The notes: a model not told the origin generated them from the sequence alone. A stretch of 52,173 nucleotides of DNA from an uncultured Pelagibacteraceae bacterium (GCA_902608305.1 CACLNK010000003.1:1-52173); one strand, 5' to 3'; shown: positions 25,940 to 34,826, counted from the first letter of the stretch. Translations and numbers: made by a program.

Positions 25940-26162
25940 CTTTTTTCTTTTTGTTTAACTTTTCAATTTTTTGTTCAAGTTTTTCAATACGTTTAATAAT
26001 TATTTCCGTTTCTTCTTTACTCGTTAATTTCATTTTAAAAACGATTTCATCTCTTTTTGATCTTAAAATATTGACTATTTCTGAACTTAGATCTTTATAT
26101 GACACAAGACCTTGTTCAAATAATTTCGCGAGTTTATCAATTATAAATTTAGATTTTGACAT
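25923..26162 (-). CDS. ubiK: UbiK/BMFP-domain accessory protein
   Basis: This 79-residue protein matches the BMFP (YqiC/UbiK) family: an N-terminal helix 'KFIIDKLAKLFEQG', a middle 'ILRSKRDEIVFKMKLTSKEETEIIIKR' and a C-terminal coiled coil 'RIEKLEQKIEKLNKKKKAKK'. In enterobacteria UbiK forms trimers and assists ubiquinone synthesis; other members fuse membranes in vitro. The start is the ATG at 26160-26162; the frame is open for another 27 codons upstream, but that part lacks family features and overlaps lgt. The very basic C-terminal tail is notable. It is convergent with envZ and divergent from lgt. Confidence 0.8.
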   Translation of the reverse strand: MSKSKFIIDKLAKLFEQGLVSYKDLSSEIVNILRSKRDEIVFKMKLTSKEETEIIIKRIEKLEQKIEKLNKKKKAKKAK

Positions 26163-26207
26163 ATATTCAAATTTTAAAATAATATACTCTAAAATTATAA
26201 ATTTAAT

Positions 26208-26981
26208 ATGTTTATTAATAATTTTGACCCAGTGGCAATTCAAATTTTTTCTTTAGAAATAAGATGGTATTCTTTAGCTTATATCTTTGGAATTTTGATA
26301 GGATGGCTCTACTGCAAAAAAATACTAATTAAAGATAAAAATATATCAAAATTATTTGACGATTTAATTTCATATTTAATAATTGGAGTAATATTAGGTG
26401 GAAGATTAGGTTATGTCATATTTTACAATCTAGAATATTTTTCAAACAATCCAATTGAAATTCTAATGATTTGGCATGGTGGTATGTCATTCCATGGTGG
26501 CTTACTTGGTGTTTTAGCGGCAACTATTATTTATGCAAATAAACACAATGTAAATAAATTCATATTTTTGGATTTAATTGCCGGATCTGCCCCTATAGGT
26601 ATTTTTTTAGGAAGAATTGCAAATTTTGTTAATTCCGAACTTTATGGCAGAGAGACCAACATTTTGTGGTCCGTAATATTTACTAGAATAGACAACATTG
26701 CACGACATCCTTCGCAAATATATGAGGCACTTTTGGAAGGTGTAATTTTATTTTTTATAATGTTTTTTTTCATAAAAAAAAACTATTTACTAAAACCTGG
26801 TCTAATCTCATCTTTATTTTTGATATTTTATTCATTATTTAGATTTTTAGTTGAATTCTTCAGAGTTCCGGATGAGCAAATTGGTTTTATCTACTTAAAT
26901 TTAACAATCGGACAAATTATAAGTTTAATTTTTCTTTCTTTTGGATTTTATTTATTTTTTATAAAAAAAAATGAAAATTAG
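26208..26981 (+). CDS. lgt: Prolipoprotein diacylglyceryl transferase
   Basis: Lgt attaches diacylglycerol from phosphatidylglycerol to the lipobox cysteine of prelipoproteins, the first step of lipoprotein maturation in the inner membrane. The 257-residue protein has about seven hydrophobic segments and the signature stretches 'IRWYSLAYIFGILIGW', 'GGRLGYVIFYN', 'WHGGMSFHGGLLG' (essential His-Gly region), 'GRIANFVNSELYGR' (Lgt signature) and 'RHPSQIYEALLEG'. It starts with ATG 45 nt from the divergent ubiK start and overlaps the following methyltransferase gene by 11 nt. Confidence 0.96.
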   Translation: MFINNFDPVAIQIFSLEIRWYSLAYIFGILIGWLYCKKILIKDKNISKLFDDLISYLIIGVILGGRLGYVIFYNLEYFSNNPIEILMIWHGGMSFHGGLLGVLAATIIYANKHNVNKFIFLDLIAGSAPIGIFLGRIANFVNSELYGRETNILWSVIFTRIDNIARHPSQIYEALLEGVILFFIMFFFIKKNYLLKPGLISSLFLIFYSLFRFLVEFFRVPDEQIGFIYLNLTIGQIISLIFLSFGFYLFFIKKNEN

Positions 26982-28017
26982 TAATAATAAACATATTTCT
27001 TTTGACAAATTTGTAGATATAGCGCTTTACCATAAAAAGACTGGCTATTACATGAAAAAAAATCCATTTGGAAAAGATGGAGATTTTATTACTGCTCCAA
27101 ATATTTCTATTTTATTTTCTGAAATGCTTGCAATATGGTGTATTGCTTTTTGGGAGCATCTCGGTTTCCCAAAAAGAATTAATATAATTGAATTAGGAGC
27201 TGGTAATGGGGAAATGATGTATCAAATGATTAAAGTTTTTGAAAGATTCAATAAATTTAGAGAATCTAGCAATTATTTTATTTTAGAAAAAAGTCAATTT
27301 TTAAAAAAAATTCAAAAAAAAAAACTAAATTTTCATAAAATTACTTGGCTAAATTCTATAAATAAACTGAAAAATGGACCAAATATATTTTTAGCAAATG
27401 AGTTTTTTGATTCATTGCCTGTAAAACAATTTATAAAAAAAAATAATAAATGGTATGAAAAAAGTATTAAAAAAAACAATATCAATAAATTCGAATTTGT
27501 TAATGTAATAACTAATATAAAAAATTTAGAAAAAAAAATTAAAATAAATTTAAGTAAGAATCAAAAAATTATAGAATTTTCACCATTGACATATGATTAT
27601 CTAAATATAATTTCCGAAAAAATAAATACTTTCCAGGGTGGTTTATTAATTGTTGATTATGGATATTCAAAAAAAAAAATGAGGGATAGCTTACAGTCTA
27701 TATATAAACACAATTTTAATAATGTTTTAGATAATTTTAGTAAGTCGGATATTACTTACAATCTTAATTTTTTTTTATTAAAAAAAATTGTAAAAAAACT
27801 AAATCTTAAAGTTGCCGGTCTTACTAGCCAAAGAAATTTTTTAACAAAATTAGGGATTCTAGATCGGGCTGAAATATTGGCTAAAAACTTACAGTTTTCA
27901 AAAAAAGCTGATATTTACTATAGAATAAAAAGATTAATTGATAAAAATTTTATGGGTGAATTATTTAAAGTCATGTTTGTGACAGGAAAAAATATTAAAT
28001 TTAAATTAGGATTTTAA
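26971..28017 (+). CDS. NDUFAF7/MidA-type SAM-dependent methyltransferase (DUF185)
   Basis: The 348-residue protein belongs to the COG1565/DUF185 methyltransferases. Typical stretches are 'ISFDKFVDIALYHKKTGYYM', 'FGKDGDFITAPNISILFSEMLAIW', the SAM-binding 'NIIELGAGNGEMMYQMIK', 'FLANEFFDSLPVKQF', and 'GGLLIVDYGYSK'. The mitochondrial relative NDUFAF7 dimethylates an arginine of complex I subunit NDUFS2 during assembly; a similar role here is inference. The ATG overlaps lgt by 11 nt and the stop is followed after 3 nt by the apparent start of pgeF in the same frame. Confidence 0.87.
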   Translation: MKISNNKHISFDKFVDIALYHKKTGYYMKKNPFGKDGDFITAPNISILFSEMLAIWCIAFWEHLGFPKRINIIELGAGNGEMMYQMIKVFERFNKFRESSNYFILEKSQFLKKIQKKKLNFHKITWLNSINKLKNGPNIFLANEFFDSLPVKQFIKKNNKWYEKSIKKNNINKFEFVNVITNIKNLEKKIKINLSKNQKIIEFSPLTYDYLNIISEKINTFQGGLLIVDYGYSKKKMRDSLQSIYKHNFNNVLDNFSKSDITYNLNFFLLKKIVKKLNLKVAGLTSQRNFLTKLGILDRAEILAKNLQFSKKADIYYRIKRLIDKNFMGELFKVMFVTGKNIKFKLGF

Positions 28018-28020
28018 ACT

Positions 28021-28782
28021 CTGATTAGTTCAAAAAAACTTAATAAATTTAAAAATATAAAACATGGTTTCTTTAATCGAAGTGGTGGAGAATCTTCTGG
28101 AATATACAAAAGTTTAAATTGTGGGATCGGTTCATTAGATAACAAAAAAAATGTACTAAAAAATTTAAAAATAGTTTGTAAAAAAATTGGTTGCTCACCG
28201 AAAAAATTAGTGCTTTTAAATCAGGTACATAGTAATAAATTTAGTTTAATTGATAAAAAATATAAATTTAACAAAAAAAAGTTAAAAGGGGATGCTTTAA
28301 TAACTAGTATTAATAATGTTGCTATTGGAGTCTTAACAGCTGATTGTGTGCCAATATTAATTTATGACCAAAAACTAAAAATTATCTCAGTAATACATGC
28401 TGGATGGAAAAGCACATATAAAGATATAGTTAAAAAAGTTGTAAAATTTTTTTTGAAAAATGGAAGCAAAACTAAAGATCTTTATGCTGTTGTTGGCCCC
28501 TCCATTACAGAAAAAAACTATGAAGTGCAAAAAGATTTTAAAGATAAATTCTTAAAAAAAGATAAAAAAAGTAAAAATTTTTTTAAAATAAAAAAAAATA
28601 AAACATATTTTGGCCTTAATAAATATGTTTATAATCAATTAAAAAAAAGTGGTATAAAAAACTTAGAAATAATTAATAAAGATACCTTTGATCAAAAAAA
28701 TAATTTCTTCAGCTCGAGAAGAGCCATTCGAAATAAAGAGAATGATTATGGTAGAAATATTTCAATAATTATGATTAAATAG
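28021..28782 (+). CDS. pgeF: PgeF (YfiH) laccase-domain protein with non-standard start codon
   Basis: PgeF-family proteins are multicopper-oxidase-like in name but act on purine nucleosides or edit misplaced L-Ser in peptidoglycan precursors, depending on the member. The conserved N-terminal part is encoded at 28021-28209 ('FKNIKHGFFNRSGGESSGIY', 'LNCGIGSLD') and runs in frame into 'LLNQVHSNKF', 'LTADCVPILIYD' and 'SVIHAGWKSTYKDIV', which hold the His/Cys/His metal site. No ATG, GTG or TTG occurs between the upstream stop (28015-28017) and GTG 28210, which lies past the conserved N-terminus. The likely start is CTG 28021 or ATT 28024, 9-12 nt after a TTAGGA element. A call starting at 28210 would be truncated. 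Confidence 0.85.
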   Translation: MISSKKLNKFKNIKHGFFNRSGGESSGIYKSLNCGIGSLDNKKNVLKNLKIVCKKIGCSPKKLVLLNQVHSNKFSLIDKKYKFNKKKLKGDALITSINNVAIGVLTADCVPILIYDQKLKIISVIHAGWKSTYKDIVKKVVKFFLKNGSKTKDLYAVVGPSITEKNYEVQKDFKDKFLKKDKKSKNFFKIKKNKTYFGLNKYVYNQLKKSGIKNLEIINKDTFDQKNNFFSSRRAIRNKENDYGRNISIIMIK

Positions 28783-28794
28783 GGTTCTCATAAA

Positions 28795-29727
28795 ATGAAA
28801 CTTCTAACAGGAAACAGTAATAAAAATTTAAGTAAAAAAATTTCTAAATACTTAAAATCCAAATTAATTAATTCAAGTATTAGGAAATTTGCCGACGGTG
28901 AAATTTATATAGAAATAAACGAAAATATAAGAGGCAATAGTATATTTATTATTCAATCAATATCTTCTCCAGCTAATGACAATCTTATGGAATTATTGCT
29001 ATGCATAGATGCATTAAAAAGATCTTCAGCAAAAAATATCACTGCTGTCATCCCCTATTTTGGCTATTCAAGACAAGATAGAAAAGTTGTCCCAAGAACT
29101 TCTATTTCGGCCAAATTAGTTTCGAACTTAATAACAAAAGCTGGAGCCGATAGAGTTGTAACTGTAGATTTGCACGCTGGACAAATTCAAGGTTTCTTTG
29201 ATATTCCAGTTGATAACTTATTTGCTACACCAATTTTTGCTAGACACATTAAAAAAAATTTAAAAAGGAGTAATTTTATTTGCGTTGCACCTGATGTTGG
29301 AGGAACAGAAAGAGCAAGAGCACTAGGAAAAATTTTAGACTGTGGAATAGCAATAGTTGACAAAAGAAGACCTGCCCCTGGTAAATCTCAAGTAATGAAT
29401 GTTGTTGGATACGTTAAAAATAAAACATGTATAATTGTTGATGATATTATTGATTCGGGTGGAACAATAATTAATTCGGCAAAAGCTTTAATGGAAAAAG
29501 GTGCTAAAGAAGTTCACGTCTATGTCACCCATGGAGTGTTAAGTGGAGAAGCTATTAAAAAAATTGGTGAATCAGAAATTAAAAAATTAATTGTGACGGA
29601 CACTATTGACAACCAAGATAAAATAAAAAAAGCTTCTAATATTGAAATTTTAACAATATCAAACTTAATGGGTGAAGCAATAAAGCGTATTTCTAACTCA
29701 ACTTCAGTTTCTGATTTATTTAAATAA
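28795..29727 (+). CDS. prs: Ribose-phosphate pyrophosphokinase
   Basis: Prs makes PRPP from ribose 5-phosphate and ATP, feeding purine, pyrimidine, His and Trp synthesis. The 310-residue protein has the early 'FADGEIYIEI', 'YFGYSRQDRK', the divalent-cation site 'VVTVDLHAGQIQGFFDIPVDN', the flexible 'KRRPAPGKSQV' loop and the PRPP-binding 'IIVDDIIDSGGTI'. It is complete, begins with ATG 12 nt after pgeF and is followed by rplY, a common prs-rplY-pth-ychF order in proteobacteria. Confidence 0.97.
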   Translation: MKLLTGNSNKNLSKKISKYLKSKLINSSIRKFADGEIYIEINENIRGNSIFIIQSISSPANDNLMELLLCIDALKRSSAKNITAVIPYFGYSRQDRKVVPRTSISAKLVSNLITKAGADRVVTVDLHAGQIQGFFDIPVDNLFATPIFARHIKKNLKRSNFICVAPDVGGTERARALGKILDCGIAIVDKRRPAPGKSQVMNVVGYVKNKTCIIVDDIIDSGGTIINSAKALMEKGAKEVHVYVTHGVLSGEAIKKIGESEIKKLIVTDTIDNQDKIKKASNIEILTISNLMGEAIKRISNSTSVSDLFK

Positions 29728-29771
29728 TTTACTTGAGTTATTAAAAACATGTGTTACAAAGCTTTGTTTTT

Positions 29772-30536
29772 ATGAATTCAATTGATGCTACTAATAGAGC
29801 TACTAATACCAAAGGTGAGCTTAATTCTTTAAGAGTTAATGGAAATGTTCCTGCTATTATTTATGGTGGGACTGAAAAAAATCAAAAAATATCACTAAAC
29901 AAAAAAATAGTAAAAATTCTTATTGAAAAAGAAAATTTTTTATCAAATATAATTGAACTTAGTATAGATGGTAAATCTGAAAGTGTATTGCCAAGAGAAA
30001 TTACATACGATGTTCTTACGGATGAGCCAACTCATATTGATTTTTTAAGGATAGTAAAAGGTGGCAAAATTATTTTGGAAATACCTGTAAAATTTATCAA
30101 TCATGACAAATCTCCTGGTTTAAAAAGAGGCGGTGTATTAAATATTGTAAGAAGAAGAGTCGAGTTGAAATGCCCAACAGAAAATATTCCTAATGAATTA
30201 GTTGTGGATTTAGAAAATAAAGATATTGGTGAAAGTTTTAAAATTTCATCAATTAAATTACCAGATGGTGTAACGCCAACTATCCAGGGTAGAGATTTTG
30301 TTGTAGCAACTCTTGCAGCTCCAACAATAATTAAAGAACCTGAAAAACCTGCAGAAGAAACTGTTGAGGGTGCAGAAGGTGCAGAAGGTGCTGAGGGTGA
30401 AGTTAAAGCTGCAGAAGGAGAAGAAGGAGAAGTTAAAACAGCTGAAGGTGATAAAAAAGAAGATAATAAAAAAGTAGGTGATAAAAAAGTAAGTGATAAA
30501 AAAGAAGATAAAAAACCTCCCACAGAAAAAAAATAA
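29772..30536 (+). CDS. rplY: 50S ribosomal protein L25/CTC with long low-complexity tail
   Basis: L25 of the CTC/TL5 type binds 5S rRNA. Residues 1-90 form the L25 domain ('RVNGNVPAIIYGGTEKNQKISLNK', 'LPREITYDVLTDEPTHIDFLRI') and residues 90-190 the TL5 C-terminal domain ('PGLKRGGVLNIVRRRVELKC'). The last 60 or so residues are a low-complexity extension with repeated Glu-Gly-Ala units followed by Lys/Asp repeats. I chose the ATG at 29772, giving 254 residues; a GTG at 29751 is in frame but has no family support. A perfect 12-bp palindrome (ACAAAGCTTTGT, 29756-29767) followed by a T-run lies directly before the start. Confidence 0.93.
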   Translation: MNSIDATNRATNTKGELNSLRVNGNVPAIIYGGTEKNQKISLNKKIVKILIEKENFLSNIIELSIDGKSESVLPREITYDVLTDEPTHIDFLRIVKGGKIILEIPVKFINHDKSPGLKRGGVLNIVRRRVELKCPTENIPNELVVDLENKDIGESFKISSIKLPDGVTPTIQGRDFVVATLAAPTIIKEPEKPAEETVEGAEGAEGAEGEVKAAEGEEGEVKTAEGDKKEDNKKVGDKKVSDKKEDKKPPTEKK

Positions 30537-30577
30537 AATTATAGAGAGGATGTCTTCAAACTTCGATCAAAAAAAAT

Positions 30578-31138
30578 ATGCTTCTATTTGTAGGTTTAGG
30601 TAATCCAAGTCCAAACAACGAAAATAATAGACACAATATAGGTTTTAAAATAATTGATGCAATCAATAAAAAATTTAGCCTGTCTAAGCAAAAACCAAAA
30701 TTTAAAGGATTATTAACTACTGGAACAATTAGAGATAAAAAAGTTTATGCCATAAAACCATTAACATTCATGAATAACTCGGGAGTTTGTATAAGAGAAT
30801 TAATTGAATATTTTAAAATCGATGCAGAAGATATAATCGTTTTTCATGATGATGTGGATATTAATTTTGGCAAAATTAAAGCTAAATTTGGTGGCTCTAG
30901 CGCAGGACATAACGGTATAGAATCGCTAGATAAATTTATTGGCAAGGATTATTCAAGAGTAAGAATTGGAATAGGAAAACCAAATACAAAATCTAAGACT
31001 ATAGATCTCGTATTAAAAAATTTTGACGTAGAAGAACAACAAAAATTAGAAACTATAACAAATAACATAATTAATTCTTTAACAATTTTAATAGATAAAA
31101 AATTAGAATTGTTTTCCAGTACTGTAAATAATAAATAA
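30578..31138 (+). CDS. pth: Peptidyl-tRNA hydrolase
   Basis: Pth frees tRNAs from prematurely released peptidyl-tRNA. The 186-residue protein shows 'FVGLGNPSPNNENNRHNIGF' with the catalytic His in 'NRHN', the 'KPLTFMNNSG' substrate-binding motif, 'VFHDDVDINFGKIK' with the catalytic Asp, and 'GGSSAGHNGIESLDKFIG'. Length and motifs are standard. ATG start; the stop codon is immediately followed by the ATG of ychF, so translation is likely coupled. Confidence 0.97.
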   Translation: MLLFVGLGNPSPNNENNRHNIGFKIIDAINKKFSLSKQKPKFKGLLTTGTIRDKKVYAIKPLTFMNNSGVCIRELIEYFKIDAEDIIVFHDDVDINFGKIKAKFGGSSAGHNGIESLDKFIGKDYSRVRIGIGKPNTKSKTIDLVLKNFDVEEQQKLETITNNIINSLTILIDKKLELFSSTVNNK

Positions 31139-32212
31139 ATGAGTTTCCGTTGCGGAATCGTAGGTTTGCCAAATGTTGGAAAATCCACTTTGTTCAATGC
31201 TTTAACAAACTCTAGCAAAGCACAAGCAGAAAATTTTCCTTTCTGTACCATTAGTCCTAATATAGGAGTTGTTCCAGTCCCTGATAAAAGAATAGATCAA
31301 TTAGTTAAAATATCATCTTCTAAAAAAAAAATAAATACAACTATATCTTTTGTTGATATTGCAGGTTTGGTAAAAGGTGCTTCAAAGGGAGAGGGCTTAG
31401 GAAACAAATTTCTATCCCACATAAGAGAAGTTGACGCAATTATTCACATGATTAGATGTTTTGACTCCGATGATATACAAAATGTAAACCCAGATGTTGA
31501 CCCTGTAAGAGATTTAGAAATTATTGAAACCGAAATGATGCTTGCGGATTTAGAATCTATTCAAAAAAGATTAGAAAAAAGGAAAAAAAAAAGTTTAGAA
31601 GATAATCAAGAAGAAATACTTAAAGCAGCTTTAAATTGCATAAATAAAAATGAAAACATAGATGGTCTTCATGCTAAATTTGAAAAAAAACTACTAAGCC
31701 AAATTGGCCTATTATCCGTGAAACCAAAAATTTTTGTATGTAATGTTGATGAACAAAGTATATTAAATGGTAACCAATATACTGAAAAATTTATTAAAAA
31801 ATTTGGGGAGCTTAATACTATAATTATTTCTGCTGATATTGAAAATCAAATTAATCAACTAAATAATGAAGAAAAAATTAATTATATGAAAATGATAAAT
31901 TTGAAAGCAACAGGGTTAGATATGCTTATTAATAAAGGTTATAATATTTTAGAATTAGACACTTTCTTTACATCTGGACCAGAAGAATCAAGAGCTTGGA
32001 CCATACCAAAAAATTGTACAGCTTCAAAGGCTGCAGGTATTATTCATTCTGATTTTGAAAAAGGTTTTATCAGATCAGAAACAGTATCTTTTAAAGATTT
32101 TATAAATAATCAAGGATGGGTTAATTCAAAAACTAATGGAAAAATGAGATTAGAAGGAAAAGACTATATAGTTAAAGATGGCGACATATTAAACTTTAGA
32201 TTCAATACGTGA
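31139..32212 (+). CDS. ychF: Redox-regulated ATPase YchF (OLA1 family)
   Basis: YchF is a universally conserved P-loop NTPase that hydrolyses ATP and associates with ribosomes. The 357-residue protein has Walker A 'GLPNVGKSTLFNALT', 'DIAGLVKGASKGEGLGNKFL', an altered G4 region ('VCNVDEQ') and the C-terminal TGS domain ('FTSGPEESRAWTIPKNCTA', 'IHSDFEKGFIRSETV', 'GKDYIVKDGDILNFRF'). It directly follows pth, the usual partner. Its end overlaps the convergent petC gene by 24 nt. Confidence 0.97.
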   Translation: MSFRCGIVGLPNVGKSTLFNALTNSSKAQAENFPFCTISPNIGVVPVPDKRIDQLVKISSSKKKINTTISFVDIAGLVKGASKGEGLGNKFLSHIREVDAIIHMIRCFDSDDIQNVNPDVDPVRDLEIIETEMMLADLESIQKRLEKRKKKSLEDNQEEILKAALNCINKNENIDGLHAKFEKKLLSQIGLLSVKPKIFVCNVDEQSILNGNQYTEKFIKKFGELNTIIISADIENQINQLNNEEKINYMKMINLKATGLDMLINKGYNILELDTFFTSGPEESRAWTIPKNCTASKAAGIIHSDFEKGFIRSETVSFKDFINNQGWVNSKTNGKMRLEGKDYIVKDGDILNFRFNT

Positions 32213-32974
32213 CCATATTTTTTTCATACTGAAATAAGCTAAAATTGTTAAAATAATCAAATATAATATTGCTTTAAAACCAATTCTATGTCTTGCCTCA
32301 AGATGAGGTTCTGCAGCCCATGCAAGAAAAGTTGTTACATCTTTTGCCATTTGCTCTTCGGTTGCTTTTGTTCCATCAGTATATTCTACTAAACCTTCAG
32401 ATAGGGGATTTGGCATCATTATTTTATTTCCTATCATATAGGTATTGTAATAAACGCCATCATCTATAGTTACATCGCTAGGAGGATCATCATAACCAAC
32501 CAAAACGGAATAAATATAATCAGCTCCTCCACTTCTGGCTTTAACTAATACAGACATATCAGGAGGATAAGCTCCACCATTTAATGCTTTGGCCTCTTCA
32601 ATATTTTGATAAGGTTTAACAAATTTGTCTGAAAGTTTTGCTGATCTAGTAAACATTTCTCCATCACTATTAGGTCCATCTCTTAACTCGAAATTTGACG
32701 CAATTGCTTTGGCTTGGTCTTCTGAGAATTCGGGTCCACCTTTTTCTGCCAAATTTCTATAACTTAGAAGTTTCATCGAATGGCAAGAAGCACAAACTTC
32801 TGTGTAAACTTGATATCCTCTTTGCAATGAAGCTCTATCAAATTTACCAAATAAACCTTTAAAACTCCAATCAACTTTTAACAATTCTTTATTATTTTCT
32901 CCGGCTTCAATTTTTTGGTTACTAAAAGTGAATAAAATAAACAAGATGAAGATTGTTTTAAAAAAAAATTTCAT
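32189..32974 (-). CDS. petC: Cytochrome c1 of the bc1 complex
   Basis: Cytochrome c1 carries electrons from the Rieske centre to soluble cytochrome c. The 261-residue protein has a signal peptide (cleavage near residue 24), a CxxCH heme-binding motif at Cys61-Ala-Ser-Cys64-His65, a probable Met ligand in 'IGNKIMMPNPLSEGLV', and a C-terminal membrane anchor ('FKAILYLIILTILAYFSM'). It is the last gene of the petABC operon, 8 nt after petB. Its 3' end overlaps ychF in convergent orientation, leaving no space for a separate terminator. Confidence 0.96.
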   Translation of the reverse strand: MKFFFKTIFILFILFTFSNQKIEAGENNKELLKVDWSFKGLFGKFDRASLQRGYQVYTEVCASCHSMKLLSYRNLAEKGGPEFSEDQAKAIASNFELRDGPNSDGEMFTRSAKLSDKFVKPYQNIEEAKALNGGAYPPDMSVLVKARSGGADYIYSVLVGYDDPPSDVTIDDGVYYNTYMIGNKIMMPNPLSEGLVEYTDGTKATEEQMAKDVTTFLAWAAEPHLEARHRIGFKAILYLIILTILAYFSMKKIWSRIESKV

Positions 32975-32982
32975 AATTTTAT

Positions 32983-34239
32983 TTATTCAGTACTCATTTT
33001 ATTATTGTTCACTACTTCATGAGACTCGTTTAATACAGGTTCCGAAATACTTAATGGCAACGGTATTGTTTTTTCTTTAAAGCCTAGAACAGGAAGTATC
33101 ACTAAAAAATGTATAAAATAATAAGCAGTAGCTATTCTTGCTATTAATAAATATATACCTTCTGGTGGCAATGCTCCCATGTAACCTAAAACAAGAACAT
33201 CTAATACAAGTATCCAATAAAACTGTTTATATAAAGGTCTAAAAACTGCCGATCTAATTTTAGAAGTATCCAGCCAAGGCAAAATAACTAAAACAAAAAT
33301 TGAAGCAAACATTGCAACAACACCTAAAAGCTTATCAGGTATTGATCGTAGGATTGCATAAAAAGGTAATAAATACCATTCAGGAACAATATGAGTTGGG
33401 GTAACAAGTGGATTTGCTTCTATATAATTATCTGGGTGGCCTAATAAATTGGGAGAATAAAAAACAAAAAAAGCAAACAAAGTTAAAAAAACTAATAAAG
33501 CAAACAAATCTTTAATTACTATATAGGGATGAAAAGGAACTGTATCTTTGGATGGTTTTTTAACATCAATACCTACTGGGTTATTATTTCCTGGAATATG
33601 TAAAGCCCAAATATGTAAAATTACTAAACCTAAAATTAGAAATGGAAAAAGAAAATGTAATGCATAAAACCTCGTTAATGTTGGGCTGTCTACAGCAAAT
33701 CCTCCCCATAACCAATTAGTAATGCTCTCCCCTATTAAAGGCACAGCGCTAAACAAGTTAGTAATTACCGTTGCTGCCCAAAAACTCATTTGACCCCAAG
33801 GTAAAACATAGCCCATAAATGCTGTCATCATCATTAAAAAATATATCATCATTCCTAAAATCCATATAACTTCTCTTGGTGACTTATGAGATCCATAATA
33901 TAAAGATCTAAATATATGAATATAAACTGCTAAGAAAAACATCGAAGAACCATTTGCATGAATATACCTTATTAACCATCCATAATTTACATCTCTCATT
34001 ATATGTTCAACACTTTCAAAAGCTAGATCAGCTTGAGCCACATAATGCATTGCCAATACAATTCCTGTAACAATTTGAGCAATTAAGCAAAAAGTTAATA
34101 TTCCACCAAATGTCCACCAATAGTTTAAATTTTTGGGAGTTGGATACTCTCTTAAATGTTCACTAAGAGATAATAAAGGTAAACGATCATTAAACCACTT
34201 GCCAAGCTTTGTTGATGGAACATAGTTATGATCGCTCAT
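32983..34239 (-). CDS. petB: Cytochrome b of the bc1 complex
   Basis: Cytochrome b is the eight-helix quinone-oxidising core of complex III, carrying hemes bL and bH. The 418-residue protein is a full single-chain type with 'WWTFGGILTFCLIAQIVTGI', the heme-ligand histidines in 'YIHANGSSMFFLAVYIHIFR' and 'FYALHFLFPFLILGLVILHI', the Qo-site motif 'PEWYLLPFYAIL', and 'YVLPWGQMSFWAATVI'. It lies between petA (7 nt gap) and petC (8 nt gap), forming one operon. A short hydrophilic C-terminal tail extends past the last helix. Confidence 0.97.
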   Translation of the reverse strand: MSDHNYVPSTKLGKWFNDRLPLLSLSEHLREYPTPKNLNYWWTFGGILTFCLIAQIVTGIVLAMHYVAQADLAFESVEHIMRDVNYGWLIRYIHANGSSMFFLAVYIHIFRSLYYGSHKSPREVIWILGMMIYFLMMMTAFMGYVLPWGQMSFWAATVITNLFSAVPLIGESITNWLWGGFAVDSPTLTRFYALHFLFPFLILGLVILHIWALHIPGNNNPVGIDVKKPSKDTVPFHPYIVIKDLFALLVFLTLFAFFVFYSPNLLGHPDNYIEANPLVTPTHIVPEWYLLPFYAILRSIPDKLLGVVAMFASIFVLVILPWLDTSKIRSAVFRPLYKQFYWILVLDVLVLGYMGALPPEGIYLLIARIATAYYFIHFLVILPVLGFKEKTIPLPLSISEPVLNESHEVVNNNKMSTE

Positions 34240-34246
34240 TCAATGA

Positions 34247-34759
34247 TTATCCAATCTTGATTGTATTGCTATTAACAAATTCATATTTTGGTATTTCCAT
34301 ATTCACTGGAGCTGGTCCTTTTCTAATTCTTCCAGATGTATCATAATGAGAACCATGACATGGACAAAACCATCCATTATAATCGCCCTTGTCTCCTAAA
34401 GGCACACATCCAAGATGAGTACAAATTCCAAGCATCACTAACCACTCAGGATTTTTTGCTCTGTCTTCATCTTTCTCAGGATGTTTTAATTCGTCTAACT
34501 TGACAGCTCTAGCTTCTGCTATTTCTTCTTCGGTTCGTCTCTTTATAAAAACTGGTTTTCCTCTCCATAAAACTGTTATAGATTTTCCAGGTTCGACTGA
34601 ACTAATATCAACCTCTGTACTTGCAAGAGCCTTTACTGAAGCATCTGGATTCATCTGGTCTATTAATGGCCAAACGGCTGCTCCAACTCCAACTGCACCA
34701 ATAGTGTATGAAGCCGTGAATAAAAAATCTCTTCTTTTTGGTTTTTTCGGGTCTGACAT
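34247..34759 (-). CDS. petA: Rieske iron-sulfur protein of the bc1 complex
   Basis: The Rieske protein accepts electrons from quinol at the Qo site through a [2Fe-2S] cluster. In this 170-residue protein the cluster ligands are Cys113/His115 ('CTHLGC') and Cys132/His135 ('CPCH'), with Cys118 and Cys134 able to form the stabilising disulfide. The N-terminus has a twin-arginine-like 'KRRDFLF' before a single hydrophobic helix, consistent with Tat export and membrane anchoring. It is the first gene of petABC; the 73-nt gap to divergent trmL contains a long inverted repeat. Confidence 0.97.
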   Translation of the reverse strand: MSDPKKPKRRDFLFTASYTIGAVGVGAAVWPLIDQMNPDASVKALASTEVDISSVEPGKSITVLWRGKPVFIKRRTEEEIAEARAVKLDELKHPEKDEDRAKNPEWLVMLGICTHLGCVPLGDKGDYNGWFCPCHGSHYDTSGRIRKGPAPVNMEIPKYEFVNSNTIKIG

Positions 34760-34800
34760 GTTTAAAAATTATCTTTATTCTTATCTAATATATGATTTCA

Positions 34801-34826
34801 TATAGGAAAAAAGATTTTTTTCTATA
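34801..34826. promoter_or_regulatory. 26-bp near-perfect inverted repeat between petA and trmL
   Basis: TATAGGAAAAAA and TTTTTTTCTATA flank a 2-nt centre, with a single mismatch that becomes G-U in RNA. It sits 6 nt before the trmL start and about 40 nt upstream of the petA start on the other strand. It could be an operator dyad or a leader hairpin that occludes trmL initiation; the arms are simple A/T runs, so chance is possible. Confidence 0.3.

Noticed and set aside
29756..29767. Palindrome ACAAAGCTTTGT followed by T-run as a prs terminator
   Set aside because: A perfect 12-bp palindrome leaves almost no stem once a loop is allowed, and it lies directly before the rplY start, so I would not call a terminator.
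30101..30523. Ser/Pro-rich open frame antisense to rplY
   Set aside because: It mirrors the low-complexity Glu-Gly-Ala and Lys tail of L25 and has no recognisable features.
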